Positions 50,032 to 58,527 of a stretch of DNA of 64,000 nucleotides are shown here, one piece after another; the stretch's first letter is position 1, and every line of letters begins with the position of its first letter. The stretch comes from CAVXWV01 sp963695415. Lineage in GTDB: Bacteria > Chloroflexota > Anaerolineae > Anaerolineales > UBA4823. The stretch covers positions 59,705 to 123,704 of the forward strand of contig CAVOGL010000010.1 of the NCBI GenBank assembly GCA_963695415.1. Reading direction: 5' to 3'. A program made the translations under genes and the position numbers. The notes under the pieces are model-generated. The model searched no databases. It was not told where the DNA came from and was given only the letters and a program-made list of their open reading frames with translations.

Positions 50032-50667
50032 ATGACCACACAAAAATGGGGCGGGTTAGCCTCCTTCGTGCTGGCTCTGGTTTTTATCGTTCCAAACCTG
50101 ATCTACCTGGTGGGAAACTTACGCGACCCTCTCGGTCCATTTGGCTATGACCTCGCCGATTTCCTCTACGGACCGGTGTGGGCTGCCTGCCTTGTCAGCA
50201 TGGTCTTCGTCCTGCGCGAGAGCTTCGCAGGGCGCGCCTCGCGCCGCATGTCCCTGGCGCTCATCGCGGCGTTTATTTCAGCAGGATTTATCGTCTGTGT
50301 CGCCTGTATCCGCGCCGCCAACCGCCATTACCATATCGCCCACCCCGAGCTGGGTTTGGAAAACTCGACGACGGTTTTGGTGGTATGGACCAACCTGGTG
50401 GCAGGTGTGATGGCGGCGGGGTTCCACTTCCTGGGATGGACACTGGTCCTGGTCGGTTCCGCCGGCTGGACCAGCCGTTGTTTGCCGCGTGTTTTGTGCG
50501 CGTTGTACCTGGCGGCGGGGGCAGCCAGTCTGTTTGTCTATCTGCGCCCGGAACTCGAGGGGTTCGTCCTTATGCTGGGGATTGTGATCAGTGTCTGGCA
50601 GGGTGTCCTCTTTTGGATTGCTAAACCTGATCGAGGTCAGTTAGAAAAGGGTGTTCCTACTATATGA
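50032..50667 (+). CDS. multi-pass membrane protein
   Basis: About 211 residues with six hydrophobic helices (LASFVLALVFIVPNLIYLVG, YGPVWAACLVSMVFVL, MSLALIAAFISAGFIVCVAC, LVAGVMAAGFHFLGWTLVLV, LCALYLAAGAASLFVYL, MLGIVISVWQGVLFWIA). It has an R-x-A-N-R-H-Y-H-I motif in a loop. The family is not recognised. It follows the GH172 gene by 39 bases, suggesting a common transcript. Confidence 0.65.
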   Translation: MTTQKWGGLASFVLALVFIVPNLIYLVGNLRDPLGPFGYDLADFLYGPVWAACLVSMVFVLRESFAGRASRRMSLALIAAFISAGFIVCVACIRAANRHYHIAHPELGLENSTTVLVVWTNLVAGVMAAGFHFLGWTLVLVGSAGWTSRCLPRVLCALYLAAGAASLFVYLRPELEGFVLMLGIVISVWQGVLFWIAKPDRGQLEKGVPTI

Positions 50668-50928
50668 GGGGTTTGTTTAAAATTCTCGATATACTCCTGG
50701 TCTAATTCCGCCCGGTGCGCTGCCTACCGCACCCTGTGCCTTTCCCTCACCTCGCTGTCCACCAGGCATTCCTGTTCCGCCTGTTCTACAGCCTGCGACT
50801 CGCCCAATAATTCCTCCCACTCATAACGGTTCCGGTCTCGGCTCTACTGCAGCACCACGGCGGACAGGGTCGAATGCTTCCCTCGCCCGGCGTATTAGAG
50901 CTGCATCGCCGGAAGGCAGGAAGAGGAG
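50668..50928. other. intergenic region, no gene seen
   Basis: About 260 bases with no start-supported frame. Pyrimidine-rich stretches (CCTTTCCCTCACCTCGC) are present on the plus strand. It may be eroded coding sequence but nothing recognisable was found. Confidence 0.3.
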
Positions 50929-51432
50929 ATGGTCAATGTCAGCCCACGAACGGCAGAGTACCAGTACCAGATCAACCTCGACAGGTTCAGCGACGCCCAG
51001 CTCGACTGCCTGGAATGTTCTGTGGAAGAACCATTTGTAGTGCCTTTCAAAGCGGTTTGAGCGATCGACGCGATCGCGGTGACCTTCGTGCTAGGGCAGT
51101 TGAGAAAAGAACATCTTTCCTTCTCCATCGAGACGGAGTGTGGTCACTGCCGTGAGGCGATGCGGATTGAGATCGACAGTGGCCTTGATTACCGCGTCCT
51201 TGAAGGCGGGCAAGATCCGCGGGTGTATCTTCCCCTGGTCAATCTGCACCAGCTGGACGAGCCAAACATCATCGACGGATTTTGAAGGAAGTCGCAATTC
51301 TTCTGGTCAGAAGATCATGCAAAGGAATACCGGCTGACGGAGGGAGGGAAAGGGGATTGTACATGACCCTGCCCCAGAGCGCTTATGTGACCCGCATCGT
51401 CCAGGAGGGGCTCTTTGGCTTCTCGGGTGATT
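50929..51432 (+). pseudogene. alkylmercury-lyase-like (MerB fold) protein with in-frame TGA codons
   Basis: An ATG at 50929 opens a frame reading EYQYQINLDRFSDAQLDCLE, CSVEEPFVVPFKAV, then TGA at 51058, then AIDAIAVTFVLGQLRKEHLS and ETECGHCREAMRIEIDSG, LEGGQDPRVYLPLVNL and DEPNIIDGF, where a second TGA occurs. The same frame continues FFWSEDHAKEYRLTEGG, and a further frame gives MTLPQSAYVTRIVQEGLFGF. In MerB the catalytic pair is C-A-L-D; here TGA stands exactly at the Cys of x-C-A-I-D. No indel is needed up to 51285. MerB relatives cleave C-Hg bonds, but many are of unknown role. This assignment is from motif pattern only. Confidence 0.45.
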
Positions 51433-51433
51433 T

Positions 51434-51490
51434 AACCTTGCGAAGGTTGTTACAAAACTTTATCCTATGGGAGAAAACCTTCGCAAGGTT
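51434..51490. repeat. nested palindrome repeat, copy 2
   Basis: Left half AACCTTGCGAAGGTT at 51434-51448 and right half AACCTTCGCAAGGTT at 51476-51490, separated by 27 bases. The halves are perfect reverse complements and identical to the copy at 23664. It lies between the convergent ends of the MerB-like gene and the DUF2255 gene and overlaps the expected end of the former. Confidence 0.85.
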
Positions 51491-51491
51491 C

Positions 51492-51867
51492 TCAAGACAC
51501 CAGCCTGAGTGTTGTGGCTCTCGCCTCCCCGGTCACCATGGGGGCAACGTATTGGGGGTAGCGGCTGTACTTGGTCTGGTAGACGGCATCGATGCGGTCG
51601 TTGATCTCCTGAGAGGATTCCTCCACGAAAGCAACCTCCTTGCCCACACCACCTGCCTGGATCGTACCTTCCGGGTTCGCCAGTGCAGCCCGGTACCATG
51701 CCCCACCATTCCCCTTGTAAGAGCGGACGTAAAGGTCGTCATCGAGTCTGGACAACCCAGATCGTCACAGGGGCTCGTGGTGTACCATCCCGCTGCAATG
51801 TCCCGATTTGGAGCTCCTCAGCGGAGCCAATTTTGTTGATTTCGTCACTCGTCCAGGAAGTCATCAT
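51492..51867 (-). pseudogene. DUF2255 family protein, frameshifted
   Basis: Reading from tandem ATG codons at 51867/51864: TSWTSDEINKIGSAEELQIG, TLQRDGTPRAPVTIWVV, then after an indel near 51755 RLDDDLYVRSYKGNGGAWYR, AALANPEGTIQAGGVGKEVA, and DAVYQTKYSRYPQYVAPMVT. This is the full DUF2255 pattern (R-x-D-G-T-x-R, L-Y-V-R-S-Y, G-A-W-x-R). Members resemble flavin-binding split-barrel folds; function unknown. It runs opposite to the GAPDH gene across a tandem repeat. Confidence 0.75.
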
Positions 51868-51892
51868 CACACATCCATTTTGCAGTCTACTG

Positions 51893-52134
51893 CCTGGAAC
51901 AGGTTCCAGGTTGCTGGAACAGGCTCCAGGTTGCTGGAACAGGCTCCAGGTTGCTGGAACAGGCTCCAGGTTGCTGGAACAGGTTCCAGGTTGCTGGAAC
52001 AGGTTCCAGGTTGCTGGAACAGGTTCCAGGTTGCTAGACAGGTTCCAGGTTGCTAGAACAGGTTCCAGGTTGCTAGAACAGGTTCCAGGTTGCTAGAACA
52101 GGTTCCAGGTTGCTAGAACCTGTTCCAGGTCAAG
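51893..52134. repeat. 20-bp tandem repeat array (about 12 units)
   Basis: Unit TGGAACAGGTTCCAGGTTGC repeated with few changes: AGGCTCC in units two to four, and CTAGAACAGG from unit eight on, where one unit is 19 bases. Every unit holds the dyad GGAAC-AG-GTTCC. The last copy is inverted at its start (GAACCTGTTCC). It lies between divergent DUF2255 and GAPDH genes, where promoters or operators would be. No unique spacers, so it is not CRISPR. Confidence 0.9.
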
Positions 52135-52239
52135 TGCTATAATTCCAGTTAAATTATACTCAACTCAGGAGCACCAACAGCAGGCGGATGCTCCATCACT
52201 TCCATCGAAAAATTTGCTATTCCGGGCCTGGAGGTCCCC

Positions 52240-53289
52240 ATGGAAAACATTGCCATTCATGGTTTCGGTCGCATCGGCAGGTCAGCGCTGAAAGTCGCCC
52301 TGAAAAACCAGCTCTTCGTCCCGGTATCGATCTCCGATATCAAGGACGCTCCACCCTGGCAGCCTTGTTCGAGGTGGACACGAATTACACCCGCTGGCAT
52401 GAGGAAGTGAAGTCCAGCGGAGGCGAGATCCACATCGGCGAACATGCCATCGAATATATCGATTCCAGCCAGTTCCTGCCCGATTGGGAAAGCCTGGGGG
52501 TGGAGCTGGTCATCGACTGCACCGGCAGGGCGACGACCCGGGCTGGCGCGCAGGCACACCTGGACCGCGGCGCCCGGCGTGTGCTGGTCGAGCGCGGCGA
52601 GCAAGACTTTCCAGGACTGCGACGTCGTGCTCCTACCCGGCATCAACCTGGATGAGTATGACCCGGACAAGCACCACATCGTCAGCGTTCGCGAGCTGTA
52701 CCACGGCTCGCTGGCTTCCGTGGTCAAGGTGCTGAGCAGCATTTCGGCATCGACTCAGGCTTTTTCGCCACTGTCCATGCCTATACGAATACGCAGTCCC
52801 TTACCGACCAGCCGATGCGCGACCGGCGCCTGACCTGGGCGGCTGCGGAGAACATCATCCCCTCCTCCTGTTCGACCTCAAAGCACTCAATTCATCTGGC
52901 CTGAGCTGAACATCACAGGCAAAGCCTACCGCGTCCCCGTGCGCACCGGCAGCATTGTCGAGCTCAACGCCATCCTGGAACGACAGACGACTGCGGATGA
53001 GGTCAACGCCGCTTTCCGCAGTGCGGCAGAGACCGAAACTCTCCTGGGGATCATGAGCGTGCTGGAAGACGAGTGGACGTCGGCGCGCATCATCGGCGAC
53101 CCGCACTCGTCCATCATCGACCTGCCCCTGACCCAGGTGCTGGACGGGACACTGGTCTCGGTGGCAGCCTGGTACGACAACGAGATGGGCTATGCCACCC
53201 GCATCGAGCAGAAGAACGGCTGCTTTGTTGGTGAGCTAGGTAAGAAACTTGGTTTCCATCCGCATCTTCGAGACACCCGTAAGGGTTAA
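52240..53289 (+). pseudogene. glyceraldehyde-3-phosphate dehydrogenase, multiply frameshifted
   Basis: GGAGGT precedes the ATG at 52240. The NAD domain starts ENIAIHGFGRIGRSALKVAL. Later pieces in different frames are STLAALFEVDTNYTRWHEEV, LVIDCTGRATTRAGAQAHLD, LLPGINLDEYDPDKHHIVS, ASCTT (the catalytic Cys motif, out of frame), LASVVKVL, GFFATVHAYTNTQSLTDQP, LTWAAAENIIP, ALNSS, GKAYRVPVRTGSIVELNAIL, and SVAAWYDNEMGYATRIEQ. At least four indels. The last 350 bases are clean. GAPDH is glycolytic and oxidises G3P with NAD and phosphate. A tandem repeat precedes it. The catalytic Cys region needs two compensating indels. Confidence 0.75.
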
Positions 53290-53300
53290 ACTCTTACGGT
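53274..53300. repeat. palindromic hairpin, related to the nested family
   Basis: CCGTAAG, an eight to nine base centre, CTTACGG, just before and over the GAPDH TAA. The left half ACCCGTAAGGGT is itself near-palindromic. It resembles the architecture of the nested palindromes at 23664, 51434, 53943 and 59425. It could act as a terminator. Confidence 0.45.
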
Positions 53301-53316
53301 TCTTCCGTTCCTGCTG

Positions 53317-53935
53317 TTGGGTTGGGCAGTCGTCGCCTGGCTGGGCACTTCCCAGCATCCAGGACGCAGCATGTGGCAGGGATTGCTCATCGGGTTCATA
53401 GCGATTGTTCTGCTTTTGTTCGCCGATTTTGGGCACGCCCTCGCCCACATCTTCAGCGCTCGTTGTGCAAAAGCGCCTATGGACGAGATCCTGATTGCCG
53501 GGGACATGCCGCGGACCATCTATTTCGATAACGATGTCGCCCCGAGAGAGTGCACTGGTACCGCGCCCTGGGTGGACCAGTTTTCGAGCGCGATGTGTTT
53601 GCTGCTCAGTGCGGTGGTATATGCCATTACGCCGGAGGGTTCTGTCTTGAGAGAGCTGGCAGCCTGGTCGACAGCCGGTCATGCCTTCATTTTTTTCGGC
53701 AGCCTGCTGCCACTGCCTATTGTGGATGGGGGCACAATTTTCAAGTGGACGCTGGTTGAGCGGGAAAACTGAACGAGAAGCCGAGATCATCACTCGAAGA
53801 ATCGATTGGGCAATCGGCATCGCTGCCACGATCATTGGGATCGCCATGATCGCCATGAGGAATTGGATTGCAGGTGCAGCCTTATTCGTCATCAGTGCTG
53901 TCATTTGTGGGGTTGCCGCAGGGAAGGTAGAGTAG
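53317..53935 (+). pseudogene. M50-like membrane protein without the catalytic Glu, frameshifted
   Basis: The sequence runs WLGTSQHPGRSMWQGLLIGF, then IVLLLFADFGHALAHIFSA, where H-x-x-x-H would be HExxH but the second residue is Ala. Then LGGPVFERDVFAAQCG (another frame), WSTAGHAFIFFGSLLPLPIV, DGGTIFKWTLVERG, matching the N-P-x-P-x-x-D-G-G segment of site-2 proteases. After an indel near 53765 it ends EIITRRIDWAIGIAATIIGI. About four membrane helices. Start unclear; an in-frame TTG at 53317 is used. Two to three indels are required. Confidence 0.6.
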
Positions 53936-53942
53936 AAGATTA

Positions 53943-53977
53943 AACCTTGCGAAGGTTGAAAAATCCTTCGCAAGGTT
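53943..53977. repeat. nested palindrome repeat, copy 3
   Basis: AACCTTGCGAAGGTT at 53943-53957 and ATCCTTCGCAAGGTT at 53963-53977, the right half differing by one base from a perfect match. It lies just after the M50-like gene stop and about 30 bases before the DHFR-like gene. Confidence 0.85.
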
Positions 53978-54006
53978 TCAGGTTATTATGTTAGCAGGAG
54001 GAGTGC

Positions 54007-54604
54007 ATGCGAAAAATTATCGTTTTAATTTTTATCTCAATGGACGGCGTCATGCAGGCGCCTGGTCGAGCTGGGGGAGGACGACAGCGGAAATTTCAAA
54101 TTCGGCGGCTGGACGGTCCCTTACTTCGACGAAGCCCTGGGAATCGTGATGACGGATCAGATGGACCGTCCTTTTGACCTTTTACTGGGCAGGAAAACCT
54201 TCGAGGTCTTCGCCGCCTACTGGCCGCAGCATGAAGGCGAAGGAGCCGGTATCAATAAAGCCACCAAGTTCGTGGCTTCAAACACCCTCACCACCCACAC
54301 GTGGCGCCAGACGGTCTTCCTGAATGGGGACGTCCCCGGGAAAATCAAGGAGTTGAAGCAGCAGGATGGTCCTGAGCTGCAGGTGCATGGCAGCAGCATG
54401 CTCATTGAAACCTTGCTGGAGCACAACCTGGTGGATGAATTCTGGCTGAAGATATTCCCGGTGACTCTCGGAAGGGGAAAGCGTCTTTTCGGTACCGGCA
54501 CCATGCCCGGTGCCTACCTCTTCTACAAATCGCAAGTACTGCCATCAGGCGTGATCGTCGCCAATTTCAAACGGAATGGAGAGGTTGAAACAGGATCGTT
54601 TTAG
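54007..54604 (+). pseudogene. dihydrofolate reductase family protein (RibD C-terminal type), frameshifted
   Basis: AGGAGGAGTGC precedes the ATG at 54007. The N-terminus RKIIVLIFISMDGVMQAPG is the DHFR-like start. After an indel near 54065 it continues GEDDSGNFKFGGWTVPYFDE, ALGIVMTDQMDRPFDLLLGR, TFEVFAAYWP, LQVHGSSMLIETLLEHNLVD and FPVTLGRGKRLFG. The LLGRKTFE and LGRGKRLF motifs mark the RibD-C/DHFR-like group of reductases. Only one lesion is needed. The substrate is not known; they are often annotated as YwjB/YyaP-like. Confidence 0.8.
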
Positions 54605-55160
54605 ATGTAAGACATGCGCAAGTGAGAGGAATGCAAGTCGATTTAGGTATCGAATGATTTTCCTCCAGGGATTACTCAGCATGCCGCCTCGGAGTAACAT
54701 ACCATCATCATCTACCCTCCGTCTGTCATCTGGCCGTTAGTCCTCCTCCGATTGTCCTCCTGTTAGCCCACCCTCCGTTTGTCATCCCGAGTGCAACGAG
54801 GGATCCCTGCGGTACTCATCTATAAGTTTCCTGCGCAGGCGTCAGGGATTCTCCCTCCAGGAATTCCTCGGCATTAGCCTCGGAGTAACGTATCCATCAT
54901 GGCAGCCGACCCTCCGTCTGTCATCCCGAGTGGAACGATTGAAAAGCAAGTATGGATCGAAAAACACGACCAGACAACCACAGACCTGAAATATCCAGGA
55001 TAAATTAGATAATTAAGGTACACATTTACCCGATTTATGGTAAGCTTGCCCCTTGAGAGTATAAAACCGTGCTACCAGCCTGGCGGCTCAATGACCTTTT
55101 GCTGGCAGATAAACCTCACCGAGCAAAGGGTGGTTGAGAGATGCTGGTTATGGGGTTGAA
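54605..55160. repeat. intergenic region with degenerate direct repeats
   Basis: Two imperfect copies of one segment, at about 54662-54730 and 54854-54924, share CCTCCAGG, GCCTCGGAGTAAC and CCCTCCGTCTGTCAT. A third related stretch from about 54768 contains GTCATCCCGAGTGCAACG with GGGATCCC. A similar string TGTCATCCTGAGGAAGAGAC is at about 18480. No gene is seen. It looks like a dispersed intergenic repeat family. Confidence 0.55.
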
Positions 55161-55224
55161 TTTGGTGTGGGTTAGAGAACAGATATAATCTACAATACCA
55201 ATGCCAATAGAAAGGAGTGAATTC

Positions 55225-55831
55225 ATGCCAAAACCAGCCAAAGGTAGTGGAAAACCGATTCCAAAAGTTGAGGTGAATCTGAAGGTAACACCCAAACAGG
55301 GTGAAGACCTGCTCAAAACACTGAAAGCTCGCTTCGAGAAAAACTTGCAGCGCCATGAAGGTCTCGAATGGTCGAAAATCCAGGCAAAACTGGAAGCACA
55401 GCCCGAAAAACTGTCATCATTGAATGCGATGGAAAGTACCGGCGGTGAACCGGACGTGGTTGGTTATGATCAAGCGACGGGTGAATATATTTTCTATGAT
55501 TGTTCAGCCGAAAGCCCTGAAGGTCGCAGAAGTATCTGCTACGATGGGGCTGGTCTGGCAGAACGAGAGAAGAAGGGTGTCCATCCAGGCGGTAGACACG
55601 GTCGTAGCCGCCATGGGGATCGAGCTTTTGGATGAAGACCAGTATCGAGCGCTGCAGGAACTGGGTGAATTCGATACCAGTACTTCGAGCTGGATACAAA
55701 CACCCTGACGAGATCCGAGAACTGGGCGGTGCCATCTTCGCCGATCGCCGATACGAGCAGATCTTCATTTATCACAACGGCGCGCCTTCTTTATTACCTC
55801 CGGGGATTCCACGGGCGCGTTGAGGGTTTAA
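55225..55831 (+). pseudogene. DUF4256 family protein, frameshifted
   Basis: AAAGGAGTGAATTC precedes the ATG. The sequence starts PKPAKGSGKPIPKVEVNLKV and reads GEDLLKTLKARFEKNLQRHE, GLEWSKIQAKLEAQPEKLSS, MESTGGEPDVVGYD and EYIFYDCSAESPEGRRSICY. It changes frame near 55590 to VDTVAAMGIELLDEDQYRAL, then near 55705 to DEIRELGGAIFADRRYEQIF and ends around FHGR-LRV. This is the complete DUF4256 pattern (about 190 residues). Three indels are needed. Function of the family is unknown. Confidence 0.75.
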
Positions 55832-55871
55832 TTTGCCCAGGCAGGTGAAGATTATCCGGTGTCGAACAGGC

Positions 55872-56322
55872 AGCCTACAAACTGGTTTTCAAGAAGACCC
55901 CCATGCGATCCGCTGGCACCTGCACTGATCTCGCCCGTTCGCCAGGTTTACCAGGCGTTATCCACGAATGCAGGCCGCGCCAGTTTCTGGGCTGAGTCTG
56001 CCGTCGAGAGGGACGGTGTGATCCACTTCGTTTTCCCCAACGGACCAGAGTGGAAGGTAATATCCTGCAGGCTGCACCGCCGTCTCTTTTCTCGGTTCAT
56101 TATTATAGCGGCTCGGTCGCCACATTCGAGCTCGAAGAGGACGGCAAGGGCGGCACCGACCTGACCCTCACGGATGCAGGCGTTCCTGAACAATACCGCA
56201 CGGAGGTGATTGCCGGTTGGGTTTCCGTGTTGATGAGCCTGAAAGCCGCCGTCGATTTTGGCGTAGACCTGCGCACCCACGACACCAACCGGAATTGGGA
56301 CCAGGGTTATGTCGAGAATTGA
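55872..56322 (+). pseudogene. SRPBCC (AHSA1-like) protein, frameshifted
   Basis: Pieces: HAIRWHLHL, then SPVRQVYQALSTNAGRASFW, AESAVERDGVIHFVFPNGPE, ILQAAPPSLFSVHYYSGSVA, TFELEEDGKGGTDLTLTDAG and VLMSLKAAVDFGVDLRTHD to the TGA. They match the START-like SRPBCC/AHSA1 fold (I-x-x-P-x-x-x-V-F/Y-x-A-x-S). Indels near 55920 and 56060. No start codon is certain. Probable ligand-binding protein. Confidence 0.6.
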
Positions 56323-56436
56323 GGGTCATCAGTGTGGTGAGGAACCTGATATAAATATCTGGGTGATACAGTCACCGGCTGAAATGGCGTATTCAGCCCA
56401 GAATGGATTTACCTGCGAAGATCATGGTCGACTCTG

Positions 56437-56935
56437 ATGGATCGCCCCAACGCGGATAATCCTCCGGCAGGAATGAATTTTATCGAACCCGATCTACCGC
56501 TTGTCCAATATTTCCTTGCTCTCTCACCTTTGCAACGGCGCAATGTGCAATTTTCTCTATGCGAACATGCACTGGAGATCTGGCGTGTTTATATTTCTTC
56601 TCATTCTCAGATCGATTATGTCAAATCCATCACCGGCACTCACCAGGTAGTCGATCAACAGCTTCCGTTCGACGCTTACGAAGCCGCCAGGAAGGGTGTT
56701 GAAACCGATGAGATTGCCCGGCGGTACCAGGAACCGATCTCCGCTATGCAGGATGGAGATCTTGTATTTCCGGGACCATATCACCTTTGCATATTACGCC
56801 ATTTATAATCTTTACTTGAAATATGCCCTTGGGAAGAAAATCGATGACTGGCTGATCGTCATCCAGGCATTAGCAGCAGAAAAAAACGACCAGATCCAGC
56901 ACCAATTGTTATCGGCAGTGATAAAATCAACCTGA
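56437..56935 (+). pseudogene. conserved hypothetical protein, frameshifted
   Basis: Begins at ATG 56437 and reads FIEPDLPLVQYFLALSPLQR, RNVQFSLCEHALEIWRVYIS, EAARKGVETDEIARRYQEPI, SAMQDGDL, then changes frame near 56770 to ITFAYYAIYNLYLKYALGKK and IDDWLIVIQALAAEKNDQIQ. One indel. It is rich in helices and would be cytoplasmic. I recall similar proteins in Anaerolineae, but no function. Confidence 0.6.
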
Positions 56936-57000
56936 CTTCAAATTCATCATCATCAACGTAGCCAAAATCAACCTTGGTAACGCCAAGGAGGTATAAATCA

Positions 57001-57327
57001 ATGAGACAGAAATTGTTGACAACTTCGCTGAACAAAAACGGGTTGATCGCCGGAGCGGTCACAGCGCTGGCGTTGTCAATTTATGTCTCTTTCCACTTCC
57101 GAGAAGGTCTGCTCGAACCAATCTGGTTGGCTGTCTGGTACCTGGTCAGCGTCTTCCTGGGAGGCATCTCAGGTGTCGTAGGAAATTACCTGGCAGGATT
57201 GCTTCACCTCAACTTGAATTCTGTCGCCCGGATTGTGGTTGGTGCGTCCTTCGGGTTGGGTGCCTTCATCATCCAGCTATACCTCTTCATCATTTTAATG
57301 TTCCGGATCAGTAATACTCCCTTTTAG
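57001..57327 (+). CDS. small membrane protein
   Basis: An intact 108-residue protein with four hydrophobic stretches (LIAGAVTALALSIYVSF, PIWLAVWYLVSVFLGGI, IVVGASFGLGAFIIQL and FIILMF). AAGGAGGTATAAATCA precedes the ATG, a strong ribosome site. No family is recognised. It is one of only two clearly undamaged genes after 51 kb. Confidence 0.65.
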   Translation: MRQKLLTTSLNKNGLIAGAVTALALSIYVSFHFREGLLEPIWLAVWYLVSVFLGGISGVVGNYLAGLLHLNLNSVARIVVGASFGLGAFIIQLYLFIILMFRISNTPF

Positions 57328-57476
57328 CCAGGTCATTGGTTCTCCCCTGCTTAAAAACAACCTGCTGGTTTAATTCACCGGAACTGGACAGCTCAGGGCA
57401 ATTCATGAGCTTCCCTTTTGAAGCCGTTCTACCGTGCTAGAATTTACCCAGGTAACCAGGAAGGACTGAAACGTTC

Positions 57477-58501
57477 ATGAAAGCCATCGTTTACGACCGG
57501 TTCGGAGGACCAGAAAATCTCCGCGTGCAAGAAGTGCCCGCGCCTGCCCCGAATGAAGGGGAAATCCTGGTGCGGGTGAAGGCTGCCTCGGTCAACGGCT
57601 CCGATTGGGAAAGCCTGACCGGCAGCCCGTTCTACGCCCGTTTGCCAGGGATCTTGAGACCTGTCCAGAAGATTCTCGGCTCCGACATCGCCGGGGTTGT
57701 CGAACGAGTGGGCGCGAACGTACAGGATTTTCAAGCCCGGCGACGAGGTGTTCGGCGAGCTGCCCACTTACCACGGCGGTTTTGCCGAATACGCCTGCGC
57801 CCCGGAGCGCAACCTGGCGCTTAAACCGGAGAGCCTGACCTTCGAGCAGGCGGCAGCCATCCCTCGGGAGGGGCAATCTCCTATCAAGGCATCGTGGTCA
57901 AAGGCCAGGTACAGCCCGGCCAGCAGGTGCTGGTGAATGGGGCAGGCGGCAGCGCCGGGGTCTTTGCCCTGCAACTGGCAAAATTCTGTGGGGCGGAGGT
58001 GACCGGCGTGGACAACGCTGGCAAGCTGGATTTCATGCGCTCTCTGGGCGCTGACCATGTCATCGATTATGCCCGTGAAGATTTCACCAAAAACGGGGGA
58101 CAGTATGACCTGGTGCTCGATGTGATCGCCCGGCGACCACCTCCGGCCTGCGCCGCGTTCGCTGAAAGAGGGCGGTACTTATTTCGTCGTGGGAGGCTGG
58201 GTTCGCGTGCTCTTGCGTGTTACCTGGCGGACGCAAGGATAAGCGGAAAACGGGCAAGACTGTCAGCATGCTTACAGTGCCTCAGAACCGCAAGATTTTG
58301 CTGGCGATCACCCGGCTGTGCGAAAAAGGTGATATCCTGCCCGTGATCGACCGCTGTTTTCCTTTACAGGAAACGTCCGCCGCCCTGCGTCACCTTGGGG
58401 AGGGTCGTGCCCTGGGCAAGGTGGTAATCACAATTAGTAGGGGCACGTGCAACGTGCCCCTCTCCCACGATTGTGGGATAATAGCACGAATTGAAATATA
58501 A
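57477..58501 (+). pseudogene. NAD(P)-dependent medium-chain oxidoreductase (quinone reductase-like), multiply frameshifted
   Basis: Begins KAIVYDRFGGPENLRVQEVP and reads the GroES-like part VNGSDWESLTGSPFYA, then switches frame near 57725 to GDEVFGELPTYHGGFAEYAC and near 57870 to VQPGQQVLVNGAGGSAGVFA and LQLAKFCGAEVTGVDNAGKL. A last switch near 58130 leads to LLAITRLCEKGDILPVIDRC. It is a paralogue of the gene at 39301. The reading runs through a hairpin element at 58440 to a TAA at 58501, so the natural stop after GKVVITI seems to have been altered by that element. Confidence 0.75.
58440..58460. repeat. palindromic hairpin GGGGCACGT/ACGTGCCCC
   Basis: A perfect nine-pair stem with loop GCA (58449-58451). 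It is followed by a second small hairpin CCCAC-GATT-GTGGG at 58463-58476. It overlaps the expected stop of the oxidoreductase pseudogene. I recall that GGGGCACGTTGCACGTGCCCC-type hairpins are common intergenic repeats in Chloroflexota and other bacteria, but could not check it. Confidence 0.6.
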
Positions 58502-58527
58502 CCCTATTTGCTATATTGGAGGAATAC

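Noticed and set aside
50929..51285. Genome-wide reassignment of TGA to a sense codon
   Set aside because: Many intact genes here end in TGA (katG, the GNAT at 3817, the hydrolase at 29133, the VOC-region DUF1801 gene), so TGA is a stop.
51683..52134. Protein rich in repeated GWNR-type peptides over the 20-bp array
   Set aside because: It is the array translated. No start with a ribosome site, and it overlaps the opposite DUF2255 gene, which has real homology pattern.
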